This document shows, in pieces, positions 43,244-52,141 of a stretch of DNA of 64,000 nucleotides (positions within the stretch are counted from its first letter, which is position 1; each line of letters starts with the position of its first letter). The notes under the pieces are model-generated. The model ran no database searches. It was given only the letters and a program-made list of their open reading frames with translations, and was not told the DNA's origin. The stretch spans positions 62,001-126,000 of the forward strand of contig NZ_VIKR01000006.1 in the NCBI RefSeq assembly GCF_007004765.1. Direction: 5' to 3'. A program made the translations under genes and the position numbers. Source of the stretch: Aliikangiella marina (GTDB lineage Bacteria; Pseudomonadota; Gammaproteobacteria; Enterobacterales; Kangiellaceae).

Positions 43244-45700
43244 ATGGTCACACTTACCCAATTACTCGTATTGATTGGCGTAACCTGGGGCGCAGCATAC
43301 ACACGTGCTCGCACAGGATCGGCGCTAGTTATCGCAGGTGCGGCATTACTTGTAATGACATTTTTTGGCGAGTTTGCACTCGTTCCTTGGTTGTTATTAG
43401 GCGCTGTCGCCATTTTGTTTTTGGCAGACGATTTACGTAAAGACAAAATTACCCGACCAATCTTTAAAATGTTCAAGAGCGTACTACCGCCAATGAACCA
43501 GACCGAGCAAGAAGCCTTAGAAGCGGGTGATGTTTGGTGGGATGGTGAATTGTTTAAAGGTCATCCTGATTGGGCGCAATTACTGGGATATAAAAAGCCA
43601 GAACTCAGCGCAGAAGAGCAAGCGTTTATTGATAATCAAGTAGAAACTGTGTGCGGCATGGTTTCAGACTGGGATATTAACTTTAAAGACAAAGATCTGC
43701 CGGTTGAAGCTTGGGACTATTTAAAGAAAGAAGGCTTTTTAGGCCTGATGATTCCGAAAAAATACGGTGGTAAGGAATTTTCTGCTCTAGCGCACTCTGC
43801 CATTGTTTCTAAACTATCAACTGCAAGCGGTGTGTTGGGTGTTTCTACTATGGTACCTAATTCTCTTGGGCCTGCTGAGCTGCTAATGCACTATGGAACC
43901 GAAGAGCAGAAGAACCATTATCTACCGCGGTTAGCTAAAGGTCAGGATATACCGTGTTTTGCTTTAACTGGGCCGACTGCAGGTTCTGATGCCGGTGCAA
44001 TTCCCGATAGTGGGGTGGTGTGTAAAGGTGAATTCGAGGGTAAAGAAGTACTCGGATTAAGGCTCAACTGGAATAAGCGTTACATCACTCTGGCCCCTAT
44101 CGCGACGGTGTTAGGGTTGGCGTTTAAAATGTATGACCCTGACGGTCTTTTGGGTGATCAAGAAGATATCGGCATTACTGTTGCTTTAATCCCGACATCA
44201 CATCCTGGCGTTGAAACCGGTGAGCGTCATTATCCAATGGGACAAGCCTTTATGAATGGCCCAACTCGAGGCAAAGATGTCTTTATACCACTAGACTGGA
44301 TTGTTGGTGGTCCTGAATTTGCCGGGAAAGGTTGGCGCATGCTAGTTGAGTGTCTGTCTGCAGGACGCGGTATCTCTTTACCGTCTTCTTCGACAGCTAC
44401 TGCTAAACTGGCCTATCGAGCAACGGGTGCATACTCGGTGTTACGTGAACAATTTAAAACGCAAATTGGTAAGTTTGAAGGTGTTGAAGAGGCACTAGCA
44501 CGTATTGCTGGCGCGACCTACCAATTGGAAGCTGCAAGAATTATGACCGCTGGTTCGGTCGATCTCGGGGCTAAACCTTCAGTGATTACCGCAATTGCAA
44601 AATATCACATGACCGAGTCCGCAAGAAGCGTCTTGACCGATGCGATGGACGTACATGGTGGCCGTGGTGTCATCATGGGCGAACGCAATTATTTATCGTC
44701 TGGCTATCAGTCAATGCCGATTTCAATAACGGTTGAAGGCGCAAATATTTTAACGAGAAACTTAATGATCTTCGGACAGGGGGCGGTTCGTTGTCATCCG
44801 TTCGTTTATCGCGAAATGCAAGCGGCCAACAATCCAAATGAGCAAGCTGGAATTGATGAGTTTGATTCACTGTTCTTCCGCCATATCGGCTACGGACTCA
44901 GTAACTTCATTCGTAGCTTAAGTTTGGGTGTGACGGCTGCAAAAATCGTTAAAAAACCAGTGAGCGGGCCGACAGGTCGTTTCTATCAGCAACTAACGCG
45001 CATGAGTTCTGCTCTCGCATTAGTGGCTGACCTATCAATGGCGGTACTTGGCGGAGACCTAAAACGTAAGGAAAGGTTATCGGCTCGATTAGGCGATGTA
45101 CTCAGCTATCTGTATTTGAGCTCAACGGTTTTAAAATACTATGAAGATAACGGTCGCAAAGAGTCCGACCTTCCGTATGTTGAGTGGAATATTCAAAACA
45201 ACTTATATTTGATGCAGAAAGCATTTAATGAGTTCTTTGATAACTTGAAGCCTGCGTGGTTGGGCGCAATGTTGCGTCGTGTCGTGTTCCCATTTGGTGC
45301 TAGTTATAAAAAGCCAAGTGATCGACTTGATCATAAAATTGTCCAGTCGATGTTCAATCAAAACGAACTTCGTGATCGCTTGACTGATGGTATTTTCATT
45401 GGTGACGAAACTTACCCGGTTGGTAGAGTTGAACATGCGTTTAATTTGGTATTAGCGACACAACCTATCGCGCTAAAAATCAAATTGGCAGTTAAAGAGG
45501 GTAAGTTAGTCCCTGCAAGAGAGTTCCCGGAAACTGTAGAGACTGCAGTAGCAGCTGGAATTTTGACTCAGCAGGAAGCTAACGACTTGCTAACAGCTGA
45601 AGCCGCTCGCCTTGATGCGATTCAAGTTGATGATTACAGCAAGGCCTATATCCGAGGCGAATTTGAAGAACCGCTAGCTAAAACCGAAGCGGCTGCTTAA
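43244..45700 (+). CDS. fadE: Acyl-CoA dehydrogenase FadE
   Basis: An 818-residue enzyme of the long FadE type (E. coli 814), which oxidises acyl-CoA to 2-enoyl-CoA in the first step of fatty acid beta-oxidation. Two N-terminal hydrophobic segments (about 1-60) suggest membrane association. The FAD- and substrate-binding core shows CFALTGPTAGSDAG, LDWIVGGPEFAGKGWRMLVE, MDVHGGRGVIMGERNYL and SITVEGANILTRNLMIFGQG. The C-terminal DUF1974-like extension is present. AGGAGAAGTTTAATC precedes the ATG. It is cotranscribed with psrA and closed by a strong terminator. Confidence 0.96.
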   Translation: MVTLTQLLVLIGVTWGAAYTRARTGSALVIAGAALLVMTFFGEFALVPWLLLGAVAILFLADDLRKDKITRPIFKMFKSVLPPMNQTEQEALEAGDVWWDGELFKGHPDWAQLLGYKKPELSAEEQAFIDNQVETVCGMVSDWDINFKDKDLPVEAWDYLKKEGFLGLMIPKKYGGKEFSALAHSAIVSKLSTASGVLGVSTMVPNSLGPAELLMHYGTEEQKNHYLPRLAKGQDIPCFALTGPTAGSDAGAIPDSGVVCKGEFEGKEVLGLRLNWNKRYITLAPIATVLGLAFKMYDPDGLLGDQEDIGITVALIPTSHPGVETGERHYPMGQAFMNGPTRGKDVFIPLDWIVGGPEFAGKGWRMLVECLSAGRGISLPSSSTATAKLAYRATGAYSVLREQFKTQIGKFEGVEEALARIAGATYQLEAARIMTAGSVDLGAKPSVITAIAKYHMTESARSVLTDAMDVHGGRGVIMGERNYLSSGYQSMPISITVEGANILTRNLMIFGQGAVRCHPFVYREMQAANNPNEQAGIDEFDSLFFRHIGYGLSNFIRSLSLGVTAAKIVKKPVSGPTGRFYQQLTRMSSALALVADLSMAVLGGDLKRKERLSARLGDVLSYLYLSSTVLKYYEDNGRKESDLPYVEWNIQNNLYLMQKAFNEFFDNLKPAWLGAMLRRVVFPFGASYKKPSDRLDHKIVQSMFNQNELRDRLTDGIFIGDETYPVGRVEHAFNLVLATQPIALKIKLAVKEGKLVPAREFPETVETAVAAGILTQQEANDLLTAEAARLDAIQVDDYSKAYIRGEFEEPLAKTEAAA

Positions 45701-45722
45701 GTTCTAGCCAATATATGCGTAC

Positions 45723-45750
45723 AAAAGCCGCTCTTAATGAGCGGCTTTTT
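45723..45750 (+). terminator. Intrinsic terminator after fadE
   Basis: GCCGCTC (45727-45733) pairs with GAGCGGC (45739-45745) across a TTAAT loop, with an A-run before and five Ts after. It lies 26 bases after the fadE stop and can function on either strand. Confidence 0.9.
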
Positions 45751-45899
45751 AGTTTGTGACCCTGATCACCCAAAGTTACTTCGAAAATCCAACGATCCTT
45801 GCTAAACTTTTCATCATTGTCGGTGAGCTTTTTCTGGTTTCACTGGTCATAATGGATAAGCAATCATTTGAATAGATTTTCCAATAACAAGGATAAGAT

Positions 45900-46589
45900 A
45901 TGTCTGCAAAGCGTAAAGTCGTAAAATCACGATCTAAAAATTTTTTAATCAGTCTACTAGCCAGTGGTTTAGTGTTTTCTACCATGATGGGGTGTAAGTC
46001 CATCGATCCCTATTCTGGGGAGGAGAAAACCAGTAGTGCAGTAAAGTTTGGTGCTATTGGTGCTGCAGTGTGCGGTATTATAGGCTCTCGTGATTCCTCT
46101 AAGCATGCGCGAAATGCCGCTCTCGGTTGTGGCTTGATTGGTGCGTCTATTGGCGCTTACATGGATGCTCAGGAGAAAAAGCTGCGTAAAGAACTCGCCG
46201 CGACTGGCGTCAGTGTAAAAAGAGAAGGTGATGATATTCGCTTGATTATGCCTGGCAACATTACTTTTGAAACAAACAAATCTGATGTCCAGCAAGATTT
46301 CTATCCAGTACTTAACTCTGTCGCTGTTGTGCTTAAAGAATACGAGAAAACCATTGTTGAAGTGGAAGGACACACTGATTCAACCGGTTCTTACCAATAC
46401 AATGTCGGCTTATCTGAGCGACGTGCCTCCGAAGTTTCAGATTATTTGAAGCAGGGTGGCGTCATTTCTCAGCGCTTGGTTGTGGTTGGCCGTGGACCTG
46501 CAGTGCCACTAGCGTCCAATGATTCGGCAGAGGGGCGAGCGCAAAACCGTCGTGTTGAGATTCGAATTCGTGCGATAGAAGCCGGCTAA
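45900..46589 (+). CDS. OmpA-family lipoprotein (YiaD-like)
   Basis: A 229-residue lipoprotein with a long basic N-region, signal and lipobox FSTMMGC (Cys about 32). A Gly/Ala-rich membrane-like stretch with glycine-zipper character (FGAIGAAVCGIIG and LGCGLIGASIGAYMD, about 48-90) follows. The OmpA C-terminal peptidoglycan-binding domain (about 110-225) shows ITFETNKSDV, VEVEGHTDSTGSYQYNVGLS (split) and RAQNRRVEIRI. It should tie the outer membrane to peptidoglycan. It stands alone between two terminators. Confidence 0.92.
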   Translation: MSAKRKVVKSRSKNFLISLLASGLVFSTMMGCKSIDPYSGEEKTSSAVKFGAIGAAVCGIIGSRDSSKHARNAALGCGLIGASIGAYMDAQEKKLRKELAATGVSVKREGDDIRLIMPGNITFETNKSDVQQDFYPVLNSVAVVLKEYEKTIVEVEGHTDSTGSYQYNVGLSERRASEVSDYLKQGGVISQRLVVVGRGPAVPLASNDSAEGRAQNRRVEIRIRAIEAG

Positions 46590-46616
46590 AGACGAATTTA
46601 AAAGAAAAAACTTGAT

Positions 46617-46641
46617 GAAAGCCGCAGTTTGCGGCTTTTTT
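46617..46641 (+). terminator. Intrinsic terminator after the OmpA-like gene
   Basis: GCCGCA (46621-46626) and TGCGGC (46630-46635) with a GTT loop, an A-run before and six Ts after. It is 28 bases past the stop codon. Confidence 0.88.
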
Positions 46642-46835
46642 GTTTTCAGCGACAAGATTTATTTGCATCGGCAAACCAAAAGCGCTTCACGCCTGAAAAG
46701 CTTGCTCCTGGTAAAATCAAGCGAGACAAGTCCAACCTGCATGGAGTAGACTAATCAATGCTGAGATAGTGCTCACTACTGAACACTAAGAAGACAGCAA
46801 ACTAAAGCATTTTCAAGAAAAAAAAAGATATTCAG

Positions 46836-47672
46836 ATGCCGAGAAGAATCAAGCGATTTGACCAAGGGGAGCCTTTATCTCCTTGGCGTGAAAATATCCA
46901 TGAAATTATTTTTGAAGCCGATACTCTGCAAGGTAAAGCTTTCGACGTTTTTCTAATTGTCGCAATAATACTCAGTGTAATCGCGGTAATGTTAGAGAGT
47001 GTTGCCACAATTCGCTACGAATATGGATTTTGGCTCGATTTAGCGGAATGGTCATTCACGATTATGTTTACCATTGAATATATTTTTCGCCTGATATGTG
47101 TCCGCAAACCCTGGCTTTACGCGCGCAGCTTTTTGGGTATCGTTGATTTGATATCAATTTTACCTAGCTACATAAGCTTGATGTACACTGGCGCCGAGAC
47201 ACTATTAGTCATTCGAGTGCTCAGGGTGTTGCGTATTTTTCGAATTTTTAAATTAGCTGAGTACTTGGGTGAAGCGGAAGCGTTAATCAAAGCAATGCGT
47301 TCTAGTCGCAAGAAAATAATGGTATTTCTCTATACAATATTCCTCTTTGTGGTGATTTTCGGCTCAATAATGTATTTAGTTGAGGGAGAGGAGTCGGGGT
47401 TTACCAGTATTCCTCGCTCCGTATATTGGGCGATAATTACTTTAACCACGGTCGGATACGGTGATATCGTTCCGCAAACTAATATCGGTCAGATGATAGC
47501 AGCGGCAGTCATGATTATGGGTTATGCCATCATTGCGGTGCCAACGGGGATCTATAGTACTGAGCTGCTAAAGGCTTACAGAGAGACTACTAACACAGCG
47601 TGCATTAACTGCGGTGAAGAAGGGCATGATAACGATGCTGAGTTTTGTAAATTTTGTGGCGAAAAACTATAA
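46836..47672 (+). CDS. Voltage-gated-type potassium channel with C-terminal zinc ribbon
   Basis: A 278-residue six-helix ion channel. The S4-like helix has regularly spaced arginines (RVLRVLRIFRIFKL, 127-140), the pore filter TVGYGD is at 205-210, and S5/S6 flank it. Beyond S6 is a short tail with Cys256, Cys259, Cys271 and Cys274 (CINC and CKFC), a zinc-ribbon-like motif. RCK/TrkA domains usual in bacterial channels are absent. The filter predicts K+ selectivity. It is a single gene. Confidence 0.92.
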   Translation: MPRRIKRFDQGEPLSPWRENIHEIIFEADTLQGKAFDVFLIVAIILSVIAVMLESVATIRYEYGFWLDLAEWSFTIMFTIEYIFRLICVRKPWLYARSFLGIVDLISILPSYISLMYTGAETLLVIRVLRVLRIFRIFKLAEYLGEAEALIKAMRSSRKKIMVFLYTIFLFVVIFGSIMYLVEGEESGFTSIPRSVYWAIITLTTVGYGDIVPQTNIGQMIAAAVMIMGYAIIAVPTGIYSTELLKAYRETTNTACINCGEEGHDNDAEFCKFCGEKL

Positions 47673-47802
47673 TTTGAAACTCGCGGTCAATCACCAGTCA
47701 TGCTCGCCAGTGAAATTTATTAAAGCTGATATTGCCGAATGTGCATTGTCGATTATCTGCGCCAACACTACTAACCAAGCGAGAAACTAGTTTTAGAGAA
47801 TA

Positions 47803-48819
47803 ATGAGTAACTCAGTAAACAGCCTACTATCTGAATCAGAGAGGTTTGCTTATTTGCAGGCGATGGGAATCACCTTGTGGATTCCAAGAGAGCAAGAAGT
47901 TTCTCAAGAGTTGTCGCCCTCAAATGAAGTTGCCCCAAAACTTACTCCAACTCAAGTGGGCGACTCTGAGCCGAGCCTCATTGCTGACCAAGCGAACTAT
48001 GTTGGTACAGAGATATCTGACAAAGAGAATTCTGACTCAGACATTTCTGACATAGAGAATAGTCGCACAGAAAACATCCAATCAAAAACTATCGATACGG
48101 ATAAGCTAACGGCTACAAACAATGACGCTGAAAAAAACGATGTTGAACAAATCGATATAGCCGTCACACCAGCTGTGGATATATCCGAAAACCCAGCGCA
48201 GATTAGCTCTGGCGCTGATTCAGCGATTGCCGAACCGTATCAAAAAAATATAGCGGTCGAGGAGAATGTTAACAAAGAGTCGGCAGCGGATAACTCATTG
48301 GCTGAAGAATCGCGCTCAACAGCGCAAAGCAACATTGCTCATTTTGTAAAAATCGTGCCCTGGCAATCAGGAGCGCCTTCAAATGATTCTTTGTTGATCA
48401 TTTGTCGGCACCAAGTTGACCAACCTGCGCAGAGTTTTGCGCGTCCAAGCTCTCCGAGTCAATTTATGATGGATTATATTGCCGCACTCCAGTCATTGAG
48501 AGATGAAGACGATCCTTGTTTTGTCCGGTTAGGTCACTTGTCACAAGCAGGGCTTGGTAAGGACTGCGTCTCTTTTGACACGGTATTAACTGACATCAAC
48601 CCGAAAGTGACGCTCATATTAGGTGAAGAAACAGTCGCCGAGCTTTTTGATAGTCAAACCAAAGTCGCAGATGTGCGAGGTAAGAAGCTTTCCTTGCCAG
48701 ATGGCAGACCCTGTATAGTCAGCTACCATCCATATAGCCTCATTAAGAACCCCCAATTAAAGCCCTTAGCTTTGGAGGATTTAAAGCTGGTTAAGATGCT
48801 CGTTGAGCAAAGTCGTTAA
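47803..48819 (+). CDS. HolD-like protein (candidate DNA polymerase III psi subunit)
   Basis: A 338-residue protein in three parts. The N-terminal peptide RFAYLQAMGITLWIPRE (about 14-30) resembles the start of E. coli HolD (LQQLGITQW), which binds the clamp loader. Residues 31-185 are an acidic low-complexity linker. The C-terminal domain (about 190-338), with LLIICRHQVDQPAQSF, LILGEETVAELF and CIVSYHPYSLIKN, resembles the uracil-glycosylase-like fold. The gene lies directly before rimI and prfC, the order holD-rimI-...-prfC of E. coli; pseudomonad psi was also found next to rimI. A uracil-DNA glycosylase relative is the alternative. Confidence 0.65.
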   Translation: MSNSVNSLLSESERFAYLQAMGITLWIPREQEVSQELSPSNEVAPKLTPTQVGDSEPSLIADQANYVGTEISDKENSDSDISDIENSRTENIQSKTIDTDKLTATNNDAEKNDVEQIDIAVTPAVDISENPAQISSGADSAIAEPYQKNIAVEENVNKESAADNSLAEESRSTAQSNIAHFVKIVPWQSGAPSNDSLLIICRHQVDQPAQSFARPSSPSQFMMDYIAALQSLRDEDDPCFVRLGHLSQAGLGKDCVSFDTVLTDINPKVTLILGEETVAELFDSQTKVADVRGKKLSLPDGRPCIVSYHPYSLIKNPQLKPLALEDLKLVKMLVEQSR

Positions 48820-48847
48820 TTGGCCTCTCGATTAAGCGGATTCGGTT

Positions 48848-49297
48848 TTGAGTAGGCACTTTCAGTTTAAAGCAGCAAGTGAAGAAGAAGCGACTTTGAT
48901 CATAGAGATTGAGTTAGCGGTCCATCTTAAGCCTTGGTCTCCCGCTCAAGTATCCGCGGGCATTTCTCGATATTTGGCTTGGTCGATTTATGAACAAAAA
49001 GTGCTTGCTGGCTATATGTTTGTATTGCCACTGGCTGATGATTGGGAGCTAATCAATATTGCTATCGCGAAAGCCTATCAGCAGCAAGGTGTCGCCAAAA
49101 AGGCACTCGCTTTTCTCAAAGCACAAGCTATGACGCAAGGGGTTGGGCGAGTGTTGCTTGAGGTCAGAGAATCTAATCTTGCTGCGCTCAAGCTTTATCA
49201 ATCAGCTGGTTTTAGCATTGATGGTCGAAGAAAAAACTATTATCGGTCTAATAAGCAAACCGAAGACGCGATTTTAATGTCTTGCGTGCTGAGCTAA
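48848..49297 (+). CDS. rimI: Ribosomal protein S18 alanine N-acetyltransferase RimI
   Basis: A 149-residue GNAT acetyltransferase that acetylates the N-terminal alanine of S18. Visible are HLKPWSPAQVSAGI (RimI usually has HxxPW), the acetyl-CoA loop AYQQQGVAKKAL and LLEVRESNLAALKLYQSAGF, with the conserved Asn and Tyr, then RRKNYY. The start is TTG at 48848 behind a weak GCGGA site; no ATG is available nearby. It follows the HolD-like gene by 28 bases. Confidence 0.92.
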   Translation: MSRHFQFKAASEEEATLIIEIELAVHLKPWSPAQVSAGISRYLAWSIYEQKVLAGYMFVLPLADDWELINIAIAKAYQQQGVAKKALAFLKAQAMTQGVGRVLLEVRESNLAALKLYQSAGFSIDGRRKNYYRSNKQTEDAILMSCVLS

Positions 49298-49476
49298 TAG
49301 TTGAAAATAGAAGATAACCGCCAGTTTGAAGGTCGATGTTGCTTGAGATGCGTGGTAGAAACATTAGTGGTTTCGATGGGAACTCGCTAACAGCCCGCGG
49401 TAAAACTGGAAAAAAAGCTGCATTTCAAGGATAATCGCGGCTCATTTTTTAAGCTTTTTCTTTCCAGGATTATATA

Positions 49477-51048
49477 GTGACAACCGAGTCGAGTCTTAGA
49501 CGTACTTTTGCAATCATCTCTCACCCTGATGCGGGTAAAACGACTATTACTGAAAAACTGCTATTACTCGGTCGTAAAATCCAAGAAGCTGGAACCGTAA
49601 AAGGTAAAAAGTCAGGTAAACATGCAACTTCGGACTGGATGGAGATGGAAAAGCAGAGAGGGATATCCGTGACGACCTCGGTGATGCAGTTTCCCTATAA
49701 CGATCGCGTAGTAAACCTTTTAGATACACCCGGACATGAGGATTTCTCTGAGGATACCTACCGAACTCTCACAGCCGTTGATTCCGCATTAATGGTAATA
49801 GACAGTAGTAAAGGGGTAGAGGAACGGACGATTAAACTGATGGAAGTTTGTCGCCTGCGTGATACCCCTATTATCACTTTTATGAACAAACTTGATAGGG
49901 ATATTAAAGACCCGATTGAGTTAATGGATGAAGTCGAAGACGTCTTAAAGATCAAATGCGCACCTGTGACCTGGCCAATCGGAATGGGCAAACAGTTTAA
50001 AGGTGTTTACCATATTCTTGAAAACAAAATCTATTTTTATTCAACGGGACAAGGCCATACGATTCAAGATATTGATGTGGTAGAAGGCCTCGATAACCCT
50101 GAATTAGATCAACGAATCGGTTCGTTAGCCCAAGATCTTCGTGATGAGCTTGAATTAGTTTTGGGAGCAAGTCATGAGTTCGAATTGGATGCCTTCCTAA
50201 AAGGAGAGCTCACTCCAGTATTTTTTGGAACCGCGCTTGGAAATTTTGGGGTTACACAAATGCTGGATAGTTTTGTTGAATGGGCACCTTCACCATTACC
50301 AAGACAAACAGACAGTCGTGAAGTTGATGCTTCTGAAGATAAGTTCTCAGGATTTATTTTTAAAATCCAGGCGAATATGGATCCTGCACATCGAGACCGA
50401 ATTGCTTTTATGAGAATTGTTTCTGGTAAGTATGCCAAAGGCATGAAAATGAAACACGTCCGGCTAAATCGAGATATTCAAGTGTCAAATGCTGTGACCT
50501 TTTTGGCAGGTGATCGAGCAAACCTTGACGATGCATACGCGGGAGATATTATCGGACTCCACAACCACGGAACTATTCAAATTGGAGATACTTTTACTGA
50601 GGGAGAAGCAATCAAGTTTGCAGGGATCCCAAATTTCGCGCCTGAGTTATTCCGTCGAGTTCGTTTAAAAGATCCACTTAAAAATAAGGCTTTATTGAAA
50701 GGGTTGATACAACTTTCAGAAGAGGGAGCAACTCAAGTATTTAGACCTTTTAATTCAAATGAATTGATCTTAGGTGCAGTAGGTATACTACAATTTGATG
50801 TAGTGGCTCATCGTTTAAAAGAAGAATATAAAGTGAACTGTATATTTGAGCCCGTGTCTGTTAACACTGCTCGTTGGATTGAATGTGAAGATGAGAAAAT
50901 GTTAGAGCAGTTTAAAAATAAAGCCGGCGAAAACTTAGCTTTAGATGGTGGGGACAATTTATCCTATCTTGCGCCAACTCGAGTAAACTTGAATTTGATG
51001 CAAGAGCGTTGGCCAGACATCTCGTTTAAAGAAACCCGTGAACACTAA
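49477..51048 (+). CDS. prfC: Peptide chain release factor 3
   Basis: A 523-residue translational GTPase that recycles RF1 and RF2 from the ribosome. G1 is SHPDAGKTT (about 17-25), switch II is [15 protein letters not shown]4 is MNKLDRD, and the C-terminal part carries [20 protein letters not shown]. The start is GTG, seven bases after CCAGGA. Length is normal (E. coli 529). The 179-base leader holds a loose AGCTGC/GCGGCT pair at about 49412-49442. Confidence 0.97.
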   Translation: MTTESSLRRTFAIISHPDAGKTTITEKLLLLGRKIQEAGTVKGKKSGKHATSDWMEMEKQRGISVTTSVMQFPYNDRVVNLLDTPGHEDFSEDTYRTLTAVDSALMVIDSSKGVEERTIKLMEVCRLRDTPIITFMNKLDRDIKDPIELMDEVEDVLKIKCAPVTWPIGMGKQFKGVYHILENKIYFYSTGQGHTIQDIDVVEGLDNPELDQRIGSLAQDLRDELELVLGASHEFELDAFLKGELTPVFFGTALGNFGVTQMLDSFVEWAPSPLPRQTDSREVDASEDKFSGFIFKIQANMDPAHRDRIAFMRIVSGKYAKGMKMKHVRLNRDIQVSNAVTFLAGDRANLDDAYAGDIIGLHNHGTIQIGDTFTEGEAIKFAGIPNFAPELFRRVRLKDPLKNKALLKGLIQLSEEGATQVFRPFNSNELILGAVGILQFDVVAHRLKEEYKVNCIFEPVSVNTARWIECEDEKMLEQFKNKAGENLALDGGDNLSYLAPTRVNLNLMQERWPDISFKETREH

Positions 51049-51214
51049 ATGAGTGACTAATTATTAACCTGTTTAAAGATAATCTAACTCATTAATACTT
51101 TTTAATATTTTTAATGAATACAAAATCAATTTTCTATTGCTAATTTATAGGTGCAGCATTAAAGTAACCCGTTGCTAAGGATTATTTCATTATGAGATTA
51201 AAAATGGGGCGTTT

Positions 51215-51994
51215 ATGATCAGTTCTCATCGACTGTTCGATTCTCATTGCCATATCGACTTTCCTGAATTCGAAAGCAAGCTGGATACCTTTCTTGCTAA
51301 AGCTGAGAGTGCGGGAATCGAAGGAATTTTAATCCCCGGAGTCAAACGGGAGGGGTGGCGGCGAATTCGTCAGATCACCGCTCGCTCTGCAATTTGTCAT
51401 ACAGCGCTTGGGTTACATCCAATGTTTCTTGAAGAACATGAAGAAAAACATCTTCACGATCTAGAAATGGCGCTCTCTGTTGGACCCATTTCGGCCATTG
51501 GCGAGATTGGCTTGGATTTTTATGAAGCGGACTCAAATCGGAGCGAGCAATTAAAGTATTTTAGAGCCCAAATAGCGTTAGCCAAAGATGCAAAACTCCC
51601 TTTAGTCCTTCATGTCCGAAAAGCGCATGACGAAGTTCTTTCTGAGTTACGTAAAATAAACTTCGCCGAAGGCGGAATTGTGCACGCTTACAGTGGAAGT
51701 GAAAATCAAGCCGAACGATATATTGATTTGGGGTTCAAATTAGGGTTTGGCGGTGCTATGACCTTTACCCGAGCACTCAAGATAAGGCGATTGGCGGCGA
51801 GTTTGCCATTGGAATCAATTGTTTTAGAGACAGATGCGCCAGATATGCCCCCGGCAACTTGTAAAGCACCCTTTAATACACCATTGCATTTGTTTGATAA
51901 TTTTACCTGTCTGGTTGAATTGAGAGAAGAATCAGCGAGTGAAATTGCCAAGCAAACGACTGAAAATGTCTATTCAGTACTTAACATTGACTAG
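51215..51994 (+). CDS. TatD-family metal-dependent hydrolase
   Basis: A 259-residue TIM-barrel hydrolase. Metal ligands are visible in DSHCHIDFPEF, IGEIGLDFYEAD, LPLVLHVRKAHDEV, HAYSGS and LETDAPDMPP. Family members have DNase, proofreading-like or D-aminoacyl-tRNA deacylase activity; the exact substrate is open. It is closer to YjjV-type proteins by length and by its place next to prfC, as in E. coli. Confidence 0.9.
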   Translation: MISSHRLFDSHCHIDFPEFESKLDTFLAKAESAGIEGILIPGVKREGWRRIRQITARSAICHTALGLHPMFLEEHEEKHLHDLEMALSVGPISAIGEIGLDFYEADSNRSEQLKYFRAQIALAKDAKLPLVLHVRKAHDEVLSELRKINFAEGGIVHAYSGSENQAERYIDLGFKLGFGGAMTFTRALKIRRLAASLPLESIVLETDAPDMPPATCKAPFNTPLHLFDNFTCLVELREESASEIAKQTTENVYSVLNID

Positions 51995-52141
51995 ACAAGC
52001 GATTTAGTGGGCTCTTTAGCACTTCACTGAATTATTGTCTGAACCCAGTTCGCATTTAACATGCGTTACTTCTTTTCTTATTTGCTATTTAAGATCAATG
52101 CGTTAGACTCTTAAACTAGAGTATGGACGTGAAGATTAACG

